Below are positions 13,121-25,780 of a stretch of DNA of 64,000 nucleotides, piece by piece. Both the position numbers and the translations under genes were made by a program. The notes under the pieces were generated by a model, which was not told where the DNA came from, did no database searches, and saw only the letters and a list, made by a program, of their open reading frames with translations. The DNA is taken from the NCBI GenBank assembly GCA_026874595.1, contig CM049315.1, positions 69,511,916 to 69,575,915 on the forward strand. Reading direction: 5' to 3'. Every line of letters begins with the position of its first letter. Position 1 is the first letter of the stretch. The DNA comes from Sipunculus nudus. Its lineage: Eukaryota > Annelida > Sipuncula > Golfingiida > Sipunculidae.

Positions 13121-13339
13121 TCCCACTAATGTACTGATTGATAATTCTTATTTCCTCTGAATGAATCACAAATAAACAGACAAAACATATATTGAACATA
13201 AAAAAATATGCAGTGAATCCTCACCATTAACATTCAGTCGTATCACATTAAATGTTGCAGGAACACAAACAATACAAAAGTACCGGTATATAATGAACAA
13301 CCATAATAGTGGAGAGGATATTATGAGATCAACCGTGTA

Positions 13340-16300
13340 CAACCGTGTGCGACAGTTTCATATGGGGGGCACAGCATTAGGACGCATGGAAAGCCCGGAA
13401 GAGAGTGGTGGCAAGTCGACCTGGGCCAGACACACGTGATTCAGCGGATAGCAATTTAGGTGAACAGTCGAAGAAATGCACTGTAGAGTATAGGATTTGT
13501 TTAGCAATTTCCCTTCTAGTTATCCTGTCACTAAATAAAATGCCATCAAAATACGTTTACAACTTCACTGCTTTACAGGGTTGATTATATTATATAATAT
13601 AATTGCCTTAAAAGAACTGGGTTTTAATGCCACGTACAGCATCACTGAGATTATAATTATTGTAACCGGGTCTGGCACAGGGTCTAGCTTATTACAGACA
13701 CAAGTAATGGGACGACCAATTCAGCCTTGAATATATTGTACACGGAATCAGATGGACCTGGTGAAATGAATGGAAACAACACTGGTGGAATGAAAAAGGA
13801 AAGGACACCAGGTATAATAAGCTGCATATGCTTAGAGATTTTTCTTCTTTTGAGAACATTTAGAAGTTAGCAATCTTATTTTAAATACTGACTTCTCCTC
13901 GCGTTATTCACGGAAAGTAATGTTTTAATACTTTTACAGACTGTGGCTACAATATGGATTCCCCCTTAAATAACAACAAACCAGTAGGTGCTTAAGCTTG
14001 TCATACACGGTGAAAAGCTGGGGCGATAAAGAATAAACAATTAAATGCAACGAATGTAAATAATCTATCCTGAGGCCTCCTGACGAGAACAAAAGGCACT
14101 ACAGGAATGGCAAAACGACCGTATTAAAATGTAGGGGAGGTGAGTACTTTATTTACATTAATTGTTTGGAATTTGAAAAGTACGATTGTATTGATAATAA
14201 TAGTTTTGTGAATGACATTCACCAGTCAGAGCAAGGTCTTGTATAAAGAGCGAAAAAAAAAATTGTGACCCGTGATTTGTGGTCGTTGTTTTGGTGCCTA
14301 AAGCGAGCTGGTCGTTCTGCGAATTAGTTTTTACACCACTGTCACTGGTTCTTTTGCAATGTCATTTGTTCTTTTGATGTAAAACCTATTCCTATAATGA
14401 CATTAACTGTTGGTACCCTCTTCTTTTAGTTTAGATATTTCATGGCAACAAAGATGCAAGGACCATAGTAACAGTCACCCTGCCGATTTCCATAGTAACA
14501 CATTATCTGCACGTGAGGGTAGAGTCTTAATAACTTGGGTGAGAAAACCTGTACTAGTTTTGAGCTGTATGGATGCAGACTCCAAATCAGCTTGGCTAAA
14601 CAGAGAAGGACATTCACCAGTTCTTGAGATCGGCGTTTACCTTTTTTGAGAATTGTAAGCAAAATGAATAGGATGCATTCATGCAACTTAACTTGAAATT
14701 CGTGTATCTCGTGGCTCATTATCTCTCTGCACATAACCCGTAAAATATCTAGATTTTAACATTATTTTGCAGGAGATACTGAAGAGCATGGTCAATATAT
14801 CACGCTACCATTCGATCAGGATTTAAACAAAATTAAATTATACAGTAACACCTAGAAATTACGGCAAACATTGGGACATCGATAAAATGGTGGCGTTTCG
14901 GAGTTTGTCGTCAGAGCAAGGTCTTGTATAAATAGCGAAAAAAAATCGTGACCCGGGAATTTTGGTCGTTGTTTTGGTGTCTAAAGCGAGTTGGTCGATA
15001 GGCGAATTAGTTTTTACATCACTGTCACTGGTTCTTTTGCAATATCATTTGTTCTTTTGATGTAAAACCTATTCCTATAATGACATTAACTGTGGGTACC
15101 CACTTCTTTTAGTTTAGATATTTCATAGCTACAAAGATGCAAGGACCATAGTAACAGTCACCCTGCCGATTTCCATAGTAACACATTATCTGCACGTGAG
15201 GGTAGAGTCTTAATAACTTGGGTGAGAAAACCTGTACTAGTTTTGAGCTGTATGGATGCAGACTCCAAATCAGCTTGGCTAAACAGAGAAGGACATTCAC
15301 CAGTTCTTGAGATCGGCGTTTACCTTTTTTGAGAATTGTAAGCAAAATGAATAGGATGCATTCATGCAACTTAACTTGAAATTCGTGTATCTCGTGGCTC
15401 ATTATCTCTCTGCACATAACCCGTAAAATATCTAGATTTTAACATTATTTTGCAGGAGATACTGAAGAGCATGGTCAATATATCACGCTACCATTCGATC
15501 AGGATATAAACAAAATTAAATTATACAGTAACACCTAGAAATTACGGCAAACATTGGGACATCGATAAAATGGTGGCGTTTCGGAGTTTGTCGTCAGAGC
15601 AAGGTCTTGTATAAATAGCGAAAAAAAAATCGTGACCCGGGAATTTTGGTCGTTCTTTTGGTGTCTAAAGCGAGTTGGTCGATAGGCGAATTAGTTTTTA
15701 CACCACTGTCACTGGTTCTTTTGCAATATCATTTGTTCTTTTGATGTAAAACCTATTCCTATAATGACATTAACTGTGGGTACCCACTTCTTTTAGTTTA
15801 GATATTTCATAGCTACAAAGATGCAAGGACCATAGTAACAGTCACCCTGCCGATTTCCATAGTAACACATTATCTGCAAGTGAGGGTGGAGTCCTTCAGG
15901 AATATTAATAACTTGGGTGAGAAAACCTGTGCTAGTTTTGAGCTGTATGGATGCAGACTCCGAATCAGCTTGGCTAAACAGAGAAGGACATTCACCAGTT
16001 CTTGAGATCGGCATTTACCTTTTTTCAGAATTGTAAGCAAAATGAATAGGATGCATTCATGCAACTTAACTTGAAATTCGTGTATCTCGTGGCTCATTAT
16101 CTCTCTGCACATAACCCGTAAAATATCTAGATTTTAACATTATTTTGCAGGAGATACTGAAAAGCATGGTCAATATATCACGCTACCATTCGATCAGGTT
16201 TTTAAACAAAATTTAATTATACAGTAACACCTAGAAATTACGGCAAACATTGGGACCTCGATAAAATGGTCGCGTTTCGGAGTTTGTCGTCAGAGCAAGG

Positions 16301-16720
16301 TCTTGTATAAATAGCGAAAAAAAAATCTTGACCCGGGAATTTTGGTCGTTGTTTTGGTGTCTAAAGCGAGTTGGTCGATAGGCGAATTAGTTTTTACACC
16401 ACTGTCACTGGTTCTTTTGGAATGTCATTTGTTCTTTTGATGTAAAACCTTTTCCTATAATAACATTAACTGTGGGTACCCACTTCTTTTAGTTTAGATA
16501 TTTCATAGCTACAAAGATGCAAGGACCATAGTCACAGTCACCCTGCCGATTTCCATAGTAACACATTATCTGTGCGTGAGGGTGGAAACCTTCAGGAATG
16601 TTAATAACTTGGTTGAGATAACCTGTGCTAGTTTTGAGCTGTATGGATGCAGACTCTGATTCTACTGGCTAATCAGAGAAGGACGTAGGCCGGCATTTCC
16701 TTTAGAAGTAGACGTCAGAA
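13340..16720 (+). pseudogene. decayed F5/8 type C (discoidin) paralogue with four copies of its last exon
   Basis: The plus strand repeats the exon order of the 18.5-22.1 kb gene. The end of the first discoidin exon (about 13388-13459) reads EWWQVDLGQTHVIQR. It ends in an in-frame TAG where the other copy has a sense codon. The second exon (13681-13799) has TAA in place of the Tyr codon of YW, and its GT donor is lost. The last exon then appears four times, beginning near 14435, 15118, 15802 and 16498. Copies 1 and 2 share a small deletion that creates stops. Copy 4 (16498-16659) is a full 54-codon match in length, and copy 3 reads past the usual stop to 16005. No PAN-like exon was found upstream. 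Confidence 0.65.
14224..16720 (+). repeat. tandem array, about 0.68-0.70 kb units
   Basis: About 3.6 direct repeats start with gtcagagcaaggtcttgtat near 14225, 14910, 15593 and 16289. The period is 683, 684 and 696 bp measured at the exon. Each unit holds one copy of the final discoidin exon, with its acceptor and upstream intron. Copies are nearly identical except for short indels, so the amplification is recent. Confidence 0.85.
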
Positions 16721-18480
16721 AAGACTTCAATAATTGGATAACAATTTAATTTTGTATATTCTAATGTTTCTGTTGTGTCTGTCGTGTCTCTCCCATCAGC
16801 ATAATAAAGATTTGTAAAATATAACTTTTCAAGTAAATAATATTTTTGTTGCATCATTCTAATCATGTAGTAAGACCCAAAATAACCATTATTTTGATCA
16901 CATAAAAACTGTATTTTACCAGTACGGCTTTAATAGTACAAGAAATAAAATATCGTTCCTGAACAACATTCGTTAATCAGAGTACGGAACAAATCATATT
17001 GGTTTAAGTTCCCATTCAAATTTAAATTCGATGAATTTTTCGCTGAACAATTCTACAAAGTTCCTGATACAAACTGTCAATGTCAGTAGAAGTGTATACC
17101 TACCAGGTCGTCGTTAATTATGTTTTCCACTACAATATGTGAAATAAAACATTATTCCATGCGTCGATATACCTATCCTATAATTCTGTTTGTGGAACTT
17201 CTGTGTTTGCTCCTATACAGACATGTTAACCTGAATCAGTGAATTACATATATTTGGATATCAGTGCTTCATAATCAGTTGGCGATCATCAGTTTGTGAG
17301 TCTCTGTTGTAAAGCTATTTGAATAAACCTGTGTTCTAACCATTAATAAAAAAAACTACAATAAGCTGTCCATACTGTTTAATGGTAAGGAAAATTGTGA
17401 AAGCAGACCTTTACCATGGAAATTTCAGTTGGTATGAGATTCCCAGAGGTGATATACACATGAAATGGAGCTTCGCAATGTATAAAGTATTGCTGGGCAG
17501 ATGGGCTCTCTAAAACTGATGGTAACCACACTGTTATATTGAGTAATGAGATATTTCTCTCTAATGAACTCTTAAATATATACTGCTTTCTGTATGATAT
17601 GCAGATGTTTGTCGTTTGCCTGTGAAGAAAATGTGTCCATGACAGCTTAGGATGGTTTTGGAGAAATGTGTGAACACATGGGTATGTAACAACTATGTAA
17701 TGACACGTCTGTTGGTCTTGATGGTAACGTGAGAAAACGTAAATGTTCTTCAACTAGGGCAGAGTTTCATTGTTTCGCTTCAAAGTAGTGAAAATTCGCA
17801 TAACTTTATTTCAAAGACATAAACTTTGGTACATGTGCCCTGTAGAGAGTAACCACTGGAGCATAAACCCTCGCCCTCGGTGACAGCTTTAAGGCTTCTC
17901 ACTTTGGATTTCTGTTATCGAAACATATCTTTATAGTTTGGATATTTAAGATACTCTTATATACCTAGGACAATATGACACTCCGTGCGACCTGGAGTCT
18001 GCCTTGCCACGCACACGTAATCAGAAAGACAAAGTACGGGACAATAAAAAAATGGCAATGATTGGCGTATGAAATGGAATGTCATGTGAAAGTCGACAGT
18101 CCCCAACCCATGATTCTCCACACAGATAATAAGGGTCTAGCAAATGAGTCACATTTCCAAACGAACGTCAAGATAAACACGTCACATGAATAGACTGTGG
18201 CTTTATAATCAGGAATGTATATGGTAGGACATATTGGATTGTTTACAATTTCCCTATGGTATGGCATGTGCATTTTATATGAGTAACAATAGAGTCATGT
18301 ATATCTGTCTGTGGTTGACGTGCAGCCTCCAAGGCCGATAGGTCTTTGTAATAATGTTATGTATTGATATAAAAGCTTAAGTTTAATTTTATTTTAAATG
18401 TAACTTCGACAGATAACCCATTATGCACGTATAGATACATAATCGATAGTAAAGTAACGGTCCATTTGCAGAGTCGGCGA
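16720..18480. other. no gene seen
   Basis: This is AT-rich unique sequence between the decayed paralogue and the discoidin gene. A 124-codon minus-strand open stretch at 17379-17753 has no recognisable domain and may be chance. Confidence 0.35.
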
Positions 18481-18556
18481 GAAACCTATGTTTAATGAAA
18501 GACATTCACGGATAGTGCGGTACCTACCGAAGGAATCTGTACAGTTGTTGTTCGCG

Positions 18557-21500
18557 ATGATTGATTCATTTATGACCTTAGGTCAACTGATCGTCTTATT
18601 TTTTAATCTTAGTTTTAATACGTTGAGCGGATGTCTCGGCCTCATCTCCAGAGAAAACTTTCGAAGGGAATTAGTCAAACTGCCGTCTGACGCTGTGTTA
18701 ACGACGGCAACAAACAAAATCACGTGTCTGGCTGCTTGCGGGAGAAGTGCTTGGTGTTCAGGAGGAGAGCACCATCAGCATTCAAACACCTGCAAATTTA
18801 TCAGAGTTTATCCGTCAACATAGATGGTGGGGCGGTAAGGATATATGTCAAAGTAAGTGTGTGTCTGCAGTTGTGTGTTTGCAGGTGAAAGACAGAAAAT
18901 AAAAAAAAAATATTTTAGAGAACAATGAATATACGTGCTGGTGGTAATGGTTATTTGATAGTGTACATCGGCGAAGTCCCTGAGACGCCGTTTCCATATG
19001 GCGTAGGTTTTAATAAAGAGGCACCTTATGGAGTATTTTAAGTTCTAGAGATTGAGATAATAACATATAAACAAACAGACAGAGAGATACCGTGCGACTG
19101 TTTTTTTTTGTACTTAAAAAATTAATGCTGTTCACTTGTTGCAGTGTTTTCGAAAGTTGTACTATGGTTGGATATATATGTGTATTCTTATTCTTTACAA
19201 ACTGACTCGTTCAACGTTACGTTATATCATTTTTGTTCGTGTTCACAAGGTTCATATGAATAAAAAAGTAGAAAATCTCCGCCATTATGGTTTAAATACA
19301 ATGCAAAGATGTAACATTTTATACTTCAATATACACAAAATATATTCTAGGCTATATTCCTCGATACCTATAAAATATGTCTTCCGCTTTTTAACCTATT
19401 TTTTGCAGCTCAAGCCGAAACCAAGCAACGAAGGTATGTATACACATTGTCAAACACAAACGGTGCATTCTTTTTTTTCTACGTAAACAATACAGTAAAT
19501 CCTCATCCGACTTCCACGATGGTAGCTCGATACCCTTACTTGAACAACCCCTATTCTGTCCCTGGAGCAAATATGACATCCAAACAGCTACCTTGAATAA
19601 GCTTGTAAGGATGGCTGTCCAACCATGTTATTTGTGTTGATATGGCTGAGTTGGTCTATATATTAAATCACTAAGTTGTTTGTGTTGACATTTCGTCTGT
19701 TGATGTTTAAAGACTTCATCAGAATGCTACATGTCTCCGCTAATGGCTGTCCAACCATGTTATTTGTGCTGATATGGCTGAATTGGTCTATATATTAAAT
19801 CACTAAGTTGTTTGAGTTGACATGTCGTTTGTTGATGTCTAAAGACTTCATCAGAATGCTACATGTCTCCGCTAGGTGGAGTTTTGGTGCGAATGTTGTA
19901 TCACTCAAGCCGGTCCTAAGGGAATTTAGCTTAAACTATTTAATGTCAGATTTTTACAACTCACCAGGTGCTGCCCGTCTGTTAATCATTTCAGCACCTA
20001 ATTGTGGGGCCTACCCTTCGGTCCTCGGAATTGGCGACCCCGGCATTATCCCTGACTCGGCCTTTCAGGCCAGTAGTACCGACCTCAGGCCGTATGCAGC
20101 TCCGAATGGGAGGATTTGTAGTGATTGTGATGCGTGGTGCACAACATAAGGGCACATAGCAATACCCGGAAAAGAGTGGTGGCAAGTCGACCTTGGCCAG
20201 ACACACGTCATTCAGAGGGTCTCGATAAAAGTAAACAGTCAAAAACCATACTGTAAAGAAAACGGGGTTTATTTTGCAGGTTACCTGGAAGTTACCTTAA
20301 CACCCAATAAAATGCCATCTAAAGCCGTTCTTAGCCGCATTAAATGGTTGATTATATTATATTGTATAACTGCCGTTAAAAGGAATGGATTCTAATGCCA
20401 CATACCGCGATGAGCTTGTTATTATTGTAACCTTTTTCATTTCTGCACCACAGGGTCTGGCTTATTACAGACACCAGTACTGGGTCAACCGATTCAGCCT
20501 TGAATATTCTGAACACGGAATCAGATGGACCACATACAGCACTGGTGGAGTGAAAAAGGTAAGAATACCAGGTAAAATAAGTATCCCATTCTTAGAGATT
20601 TTCTACTTCTGATAACAATTATAAGGTAGTATTGACTTTTCCTCGAATTATCCATCGACAGTTATTTCACTACTTTCACTGACTCCGGCTACAATAATTG
20701 ACCTATCCATGAACTCTATGCGACTTTAATCGCATATTTATTCAATGAATAAACATAAGCATGGGACTAAGGAGCAACCAATCAGGTGACCTGAAACATT
20801 GTAAAGCGTCAATCATCTGAAAAAAAAAAAAAATGTTGCATAATTTGACAGAGCTCTGTCAAACAGAATACGTGTAGTCTGTAAATACTACCAGTACCCA
20901 TGTCTTCATATTTTCCAGGATATTTTATTATACGAAGGAGACAGTATAAAAAGTTTCTAGGCCATAGGTTGCGGGAGCCATTCCTCTGACTACCGAGTGA
21001 ATAATAATGTCTTACCTGGCACATAATTCGTATTGGACAAATAATCCAATATATATTGCAACACAGTTTATAAATGACTGCGATATAGTAAACAATGGTC
21101 AGATGATACCAGTTGATGACGTCAGCAATACGACGTCATGCGCCATCGCCCTTTGTGACGTCATTATTATGTTTTAATCAGCTCTCATTACCATGGGCAT
21201 GGAAGTCCATATATGTAGGAGCGTTTTGGGGGCTCATTATAAAAATAAGTTAAAAGGGCGGAGCATTTGGGCTGTGGTGGATAGATCAATATTCCCCCTA
21301 AAGTGACAACAAACAACCAGGTGAATAATGGCTGCCATACACGGTGAAGCGCTGGGGAAATAGAGAATAACCAATACAAAGAATCCAAGTAATCTGTCAA
21401 TAGGCCTCGTGACGAGGACAAAAGTCACCGCAGGAAGGGCTAAACATTATATGTTGTTTGCAGCGTAAATTAATCATCTTGGATATATGTTTAGAAAGTT

Positions 21501-22135
21501 AAAAGGAGAGAGATATCATTAACAATAAAATATGAAGATAGTTATCGATTTACTCTTAATATTTTGAATTTGAACAGTACGATTGCGTGGCTAATAAATG
21601 ATTTCATAATTACATTCAACGGTTCTTGAGATCGGCAATTACATTTATAAGAATTTAAAGCGAAATGAATCATATCAGTTATTGCAATCGTACTTGACAT
21701 TTGCATATTGCATACCCCTATATCTTTCTGCACCAAACCCTGAAATATCCAAGTTTTAACATTATCTTGCATTATATATTGAAGAGCATGGTCAACATAT
21801 AACGCCACTAGGCGATCCGGATTTATACAGAATTAAATGATATGTTGTTCACTTGTGAGGGGCTGTAAAGAATGTGTGCCACGGTCACTGGTTCTGTCGC
21901 AGTGGCTTTTAACCATTTGAAGTATTATCTATTCTTAAAATGACATTAACTGCAGACATCCTTCTCTTTTTAGGTATTTGATGGTAACAAAGATGCGACA
22001 ACCATAGTAACAGTCACCCTGCCGGTTCCCATAGTAACACGCTGTCTGCGCGTGAGGGTGGAGTCCTTCAGGAATGTTAATAAAGTGGGCGAGATAATCT
22101 GTGCTAGTTTTGAGCTGTATGGATGCAGACCCTGA
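18557..22135 (+). pseudogene. secreted PAN/apple-like plus F5/8 type C (discoidin) domain protein, probably disrupted
   Basis: ATG 18557 opens a signal peptide (core LIVLFFNLSF, residues about 9-20). A Cys-rich PAN/apple-like segment with C-x3-C-x6-WC spacing follows, to about 18793. Three exons then encode an F5/8 type C domain. They are 19995-20230 (entry after one borrowed base, WWQVDLGQ motif), 20454-20558 (35 codons, SLEYSEHG) and 21974-22135 (54 codons, ending ASFELYGCRP and stop). Splice sites are GT-AG and phases agree. F5/8C domains usually bind glycans or lipids outside cells. Two lesions are apparent: in-frame TAA near 20148 between DAWC and WWQVDLG, and a one-base frame change near 18793. 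With that frame change, donor AAA|GTAAGT (about 18852) joins in phase. A possible 25-nt microexon lies at 19411-19435. Assembly error or an intact allele remains possible. Confidence 0.5.
19611..19874 (+). repeat. 132-bp tandem duplication inside an intron
   Basis: Two consecutive copies begin atggctgtccaaccatgtta at 19611 and 19743. They differ at a few bases. They lie between the PAN-like exon and the first discoidin exon. Confidence 0.85.
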
Positions 22136-23025
22136 TTCTGATGGCTAAACAGAGAAGGACGAAGGCCGACTTCACCTTAAAAAGTAGACACCAGCAAAAG
22201 ACTATAAAATTAAATCATTCAGTTTAATATTATATACCTTTAAATTTTGCTGACGAACGTATCGTGTCGCGATATCAACCCCGGTTATATTTCAAATACG
22301 TTTTATTTCAAAATAATATATCTTTTTCTAAATTTTATTATTGTTGCGATTGTAGGTCAAGTAAAACCTGTAGCTCCATAATATTTTTTTTTGTTGCACC
22401 ATTGCTGGATGTCAAGAAGTGAAACTTGTCGTTTTGTTTAATCACGTTGTATTTTTATTCTTAGGTTAAGTTGTATCTTTGCATTTGTTGAGAGGACAGT
22501 CTGCGCACTTGCCAGAATCATTGTGTTGTGTGACAAAGGCTAGGGGTATTTAATAGGGGTCCCCATTGCTCCAAGTTATGCCATTGTTATGGCAAGCGCT
22601 GTGGTGGGAAGCGTGTATTGTCCTCAGCCTACATAGTTTTCAGCGTGCTCATAAATATAGATGAGCTTCCAGGGTATTAGGGTATTTATATGGAGTCGCT
22701 TAGACGGAGTGGTCATTCAGTCTTCGTTGTCCAGATGCCAGCCAGCTGCCAGTTGGGGACCAATACCTCCAGTCGGGGACCAGTGATGCCAGTCGAAAAT
22801 CAGAACCACCAGCTGGAGTTAAGTACCGCCAGTCGGTGTCCAGCAGGCAACCAGAATTCCTTTCGTAGAATTTCATTATCTTTGTATCATTTATCTGAAC
22901 CTTGTTATAATCAACATCAAATAGGGCTTCACATGCCGCTTTCGATGTGAATACCCACAGACCATTCACATTTATTCAAGTGGTCGGAGTTTAAAAATGT
23001 CCCAAGACCTCTTTTATCTGTCCCT

Positions 23026-23066
23026 TTGTCTGTCTGTCTGTCTGTCTATCTCTCCCTCTCTCTCAA
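23026..23066. repeat. (CTGT)n/(CT)n microsatellite
   Basis: Tetranucleotide ctgt repeats pass into a short CT run. The partner block at 44577-44621 has a longer CT run at the equivalent place. Confidence 0.75.
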
Positions 23067-23476
23067 AGTGATACAATATTATCTTTGATTTTTTTTATAA
23101 TACATTATAAATGAACAACATGCTTGCTATATGTTTTATTAGCATTGCAATTCTCTGCCATGCACAATTGAAAATAAATAGCCAATAAATTTTTTTTAAA
23201 AATTTAATGTTGAAAGCTAAATAATTGGTGAACGATTTTTACAACAATCATTCAAAAGATAAATCATTGAATACCATTCATTTGACCCCCTGTTTAGAAG
23301 TGAATATAGTTCATCCAATATTTGTAAACCAGTCCGTGTTCGTTCACGATTCTAGATCCCCGTTTTAGTTCTAAATAAGGCAGGGTCTGTCTAGTGAAGC
23401 AGTCTGCGAGGCTTCTCTTTAAATCTAAATCCAACTATAATTTATGGATGAGGGCGCTGTCATCCCCGGAGCGTTC

Positions 23477-23480
23477 CTCC
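23477..23480. repeat. target-site duplication, left copy (CTCC)
   Basis: CTCC immediately precedes the 5' LTR and recurs immediately after the 3' LTR. The paralogous empty site at 45231-45234 has it once. Confidence 0.75.
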
Positions 23481-24285
23481 TGTAAATATTCTTTCATAGA
23501 ATATGTTAAGTTATTGCATATATATATATTCAATTCTGATTTTATTCTGATGTATTAACATCAGAATAACATCATTGAGAATAACATTATTGAGGGATAA
23601 TATTTGTCTTAATGTACAATTTTCATTACAATGTAGTATTCAGTAGTTTCATAGGAATATGCATGTCCACCGTAGTGCTATGAATTATGTAATATTATGT
23701 TCTCACGAGAACTCGGTATGTACTTGAACCATGAATGTTTTAATCTATTTGGATTTACTCCTTGTGTAAGCTTCCGGGGCAATGTATGTATTTTGTATGA
23801 AGCTGTACACTAATTTATGTCTCCATTGTGACTCTATTCACACATCGTGCGGGTTAGATCTTGATTATATAATATGTAAAGCGAAGCCGCCACGGTAAAT
23901 TTCCCCTCTGTCTGTACAAGTGTCAGCGGCCAAAGATACCCTAATTGAGGTGCCGCGCACTCACGTAATCACTGTAGTAATTTCACTTTGTGCATACGCT
24001 CTTATGTTCTATTGTGTCTAATTGCGCTTAGGCCTGACAAGGCCCCACATTGATTAATGTTACACTTGAACATTGCTTTAATTTATATTATAATGAGCTT
24101 CCGTACAAGTTCCTGATTGGACAACTCCTTGTATTTGATAGATATATGTATGTACGGTGGATGGGGATGCCAGAGTAAAAGTGGGACTTGAACTGAGCGC
24201 AAGCGAGTTCAACCCAGCTCGAGATATATTAAAAAAATCACGTATTGCTGTAACCCGCTGTTGTGTATTTCCTTGGGAACCTACA
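23481..24285 (+). repeat. 5' LTR
   Basis: The 805-bp LTR runs from TGTAAATATT to CCTACA. It matches 31037-31819 closely, with scattered substitutions and a small indel near the start (the extra catcagaataacatcat region). It contains a TATA-like run near 23868, but no promoter activity can be claimed. Confidence 0.9.
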
Positions 24286-24286
24286 G

Positions 24287-24304
24287 TGGCGAGCGTGCTA
24301 TTCA
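24287..24304 (+). other. putative primer binding site
   Basis: TGGCGAGCGTGC begins one base after the 5' LTR, the usual place for a tRNA primer site. Gypsy elements often start this site with TGGCG. The tRNA was not identified. Confidence 0.4.
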
Positions 24305-24399
24305 CGAACTCGGAACTTTTGTCAACGTGCAGTCAACAAGCCATTCACAGAAAACCAGGCTGAACCGACGCCACTAGTTTCGGCACATCCGGTAGTTCT

Positions 24400-25456
24400 A
24401 CATCCGGAACAAATGGACAAAGTGGATCGGTGCATCTCATCCCTGGAACGCCTTTCTCCTGTCCGACAGAGAAGCTAAACAGCGGGACCAAGCGGAGCGC
24501 TACAGATCAAAGTTAGTATCGGATTTAGTGTAAAGAACCTCGCTCTGTGACGGGTCCTCCCCAAAACTCCTTAAAACATGGTTGAGAGAGATAGATTCGG
24601 CTATAGACTATTCCACGGATAACCGCATAATACTGGAACTAGTAACAAAGACAGCTAGAGGTGAACTCCGCTATGAGATTGAAGCCATATTAAGCCTATT
24701 CCGGGCGAACGCTTAAGACGCGGATGTCGACACCCAGCTGGATCGCTTTGACTGCCCATGGAGGTTAAAAAAAAAAAACAGATAGGGCGCGCATTCCCCC
24801 CCCCCCCCCCCCGACACTGACAAAGAATTGAGACTGCAACTACCAAAATTAAACAATCACCCCACGAGGATTTAATTTCGTTCAACCGTTGCTTTCGCGC
24901 CGCAGCTGAAGAAGCCTATCCCCTCGCCGCTAGAAACCCTGATCAGCAAACCGCCATCGTTGAAAACTACTTGGCCTCACTAACCAACCAAAAAGTAAGT
25001 TCGCAAGTAGTTTATCAGGAGCCAGATTCGTTGACAAAAGCCATGGCTCTGGCGGCTCAGTACGATAAATGCGAAAGACAAATTTCTAACATGTTTACTC
25101 GCCCAGTAACGCACAGAGACCAGGAACCAAAGGACATCGGAGCAGTATCTGAAAGCCAACCGCTTACGAGCGACCAAGTAGGTCACATTATAGAACAGAA
25201 GTTAGCCGCCATTTTCCCTGTCGCTGCAGTGTCCGACTCACAGTCCGCACGGCATTACCCAAGCACCAGACAACCTGGGGTCCGCTGCATCAGTAACCCA
25301 TATGCCTGGACACCGGAAGGCCGCCCGAAGTGCTATGAATGTGGGAAGGAAAACCACATCGCAGCCAACTGCTTCCTCCGACTAGAGAGACAACGACGTG
25401 GTTATTACACTAGTCACAGGACTTCTGCACGTTCTAAAAGGGAATTACCGTCCTAA
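24400..25456 (+). pseudogene. Gypsy gag remnant with CCHC zinc knuckle
   Basis: The last part (24971-25456) is an open frame with a CCHC knuckle, C-x2-C-x4-H-x4-C, at 25331-25372. It follows a basic linker, as at the C-terminus of a Gypsy nucleocapsid. Upstream, frames are broken. Homopolymer A and C tracts near 24768-24812 interrupt the coding stretch. Gag normally forms the particle that packages element RNA. This copy cannot give a full-length product. Confidence 0.65.
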
Positions 25457-25534
25457 CTCTGCTACCTCTACCCGCCCTACTAACCCCAATGGTACATCTC
25501 GTTTAAACTATTAACAGCCGCGACACTGCAAACA

Positions 25535-25780
25535 GTGAGACCTCAAATAAAGTTAAACCTTCATCGCATCCCCGTTCGTTGTTTGGTTGACAGTGGGGCC
25601 TCCCGTAGCCTGTTGCGGCGTGATATATTCTTACAGCTCTGTGATAAATTTGGCAGGATCCCTATTCTAACTAAATGTAGTTCAATATTCAAATCAGTCA
25701 CTGGCCAACCTTCGACAGTCTTAGGTTCAGCCGAAATATCCATTGAGGGGATAGGTAACTTACAATTTGTTTTGTGGTAG
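25535..25780 (+). pseudogene. retropepsin-like protease remnant
   Basis: An 81-codon open stretch holds the aspartic protease motif LVDSGAS (Asp at 25589-25591). A beta-rich continuation ends GSAEISIEGIG. It sits between gag and RT as in Gypsy pol. The frame ends at TAG near 25778, just where the RT-side frame begins. Confidence 0.65.

Larger units (their letters stand above)
22380..23480. repeat. left part of segmental duplication (partner 42540-45230)
   Basis: The order of words matches downstream of gene B. It includes cagtctg...gcttctctttaaatctaaatcc, gatgagggcgc, and ccccggagcgttcctcc at the right end. It also includes a short form of the gccagtcggg minisatellite (about 22730-22850) that is expanded at 42.9 kb. 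The match resumes after the retrotransposon at 31820. Confidence 0.7.

Noticed and set aside
17379-17753. 124-codon minus-strand ORF
   Set aside because: It has no recognisable domain, unremarkable composition and no splice or promoter context. It was kept only as a note.
20116-20158. Short intron removing the TAA in the discoidin exon
   Set aside because: A 43-nt intron would keep frame but would delete the conserved Cys-Asp-Ala-Trp-Cys segment and is shorter than other introns here.
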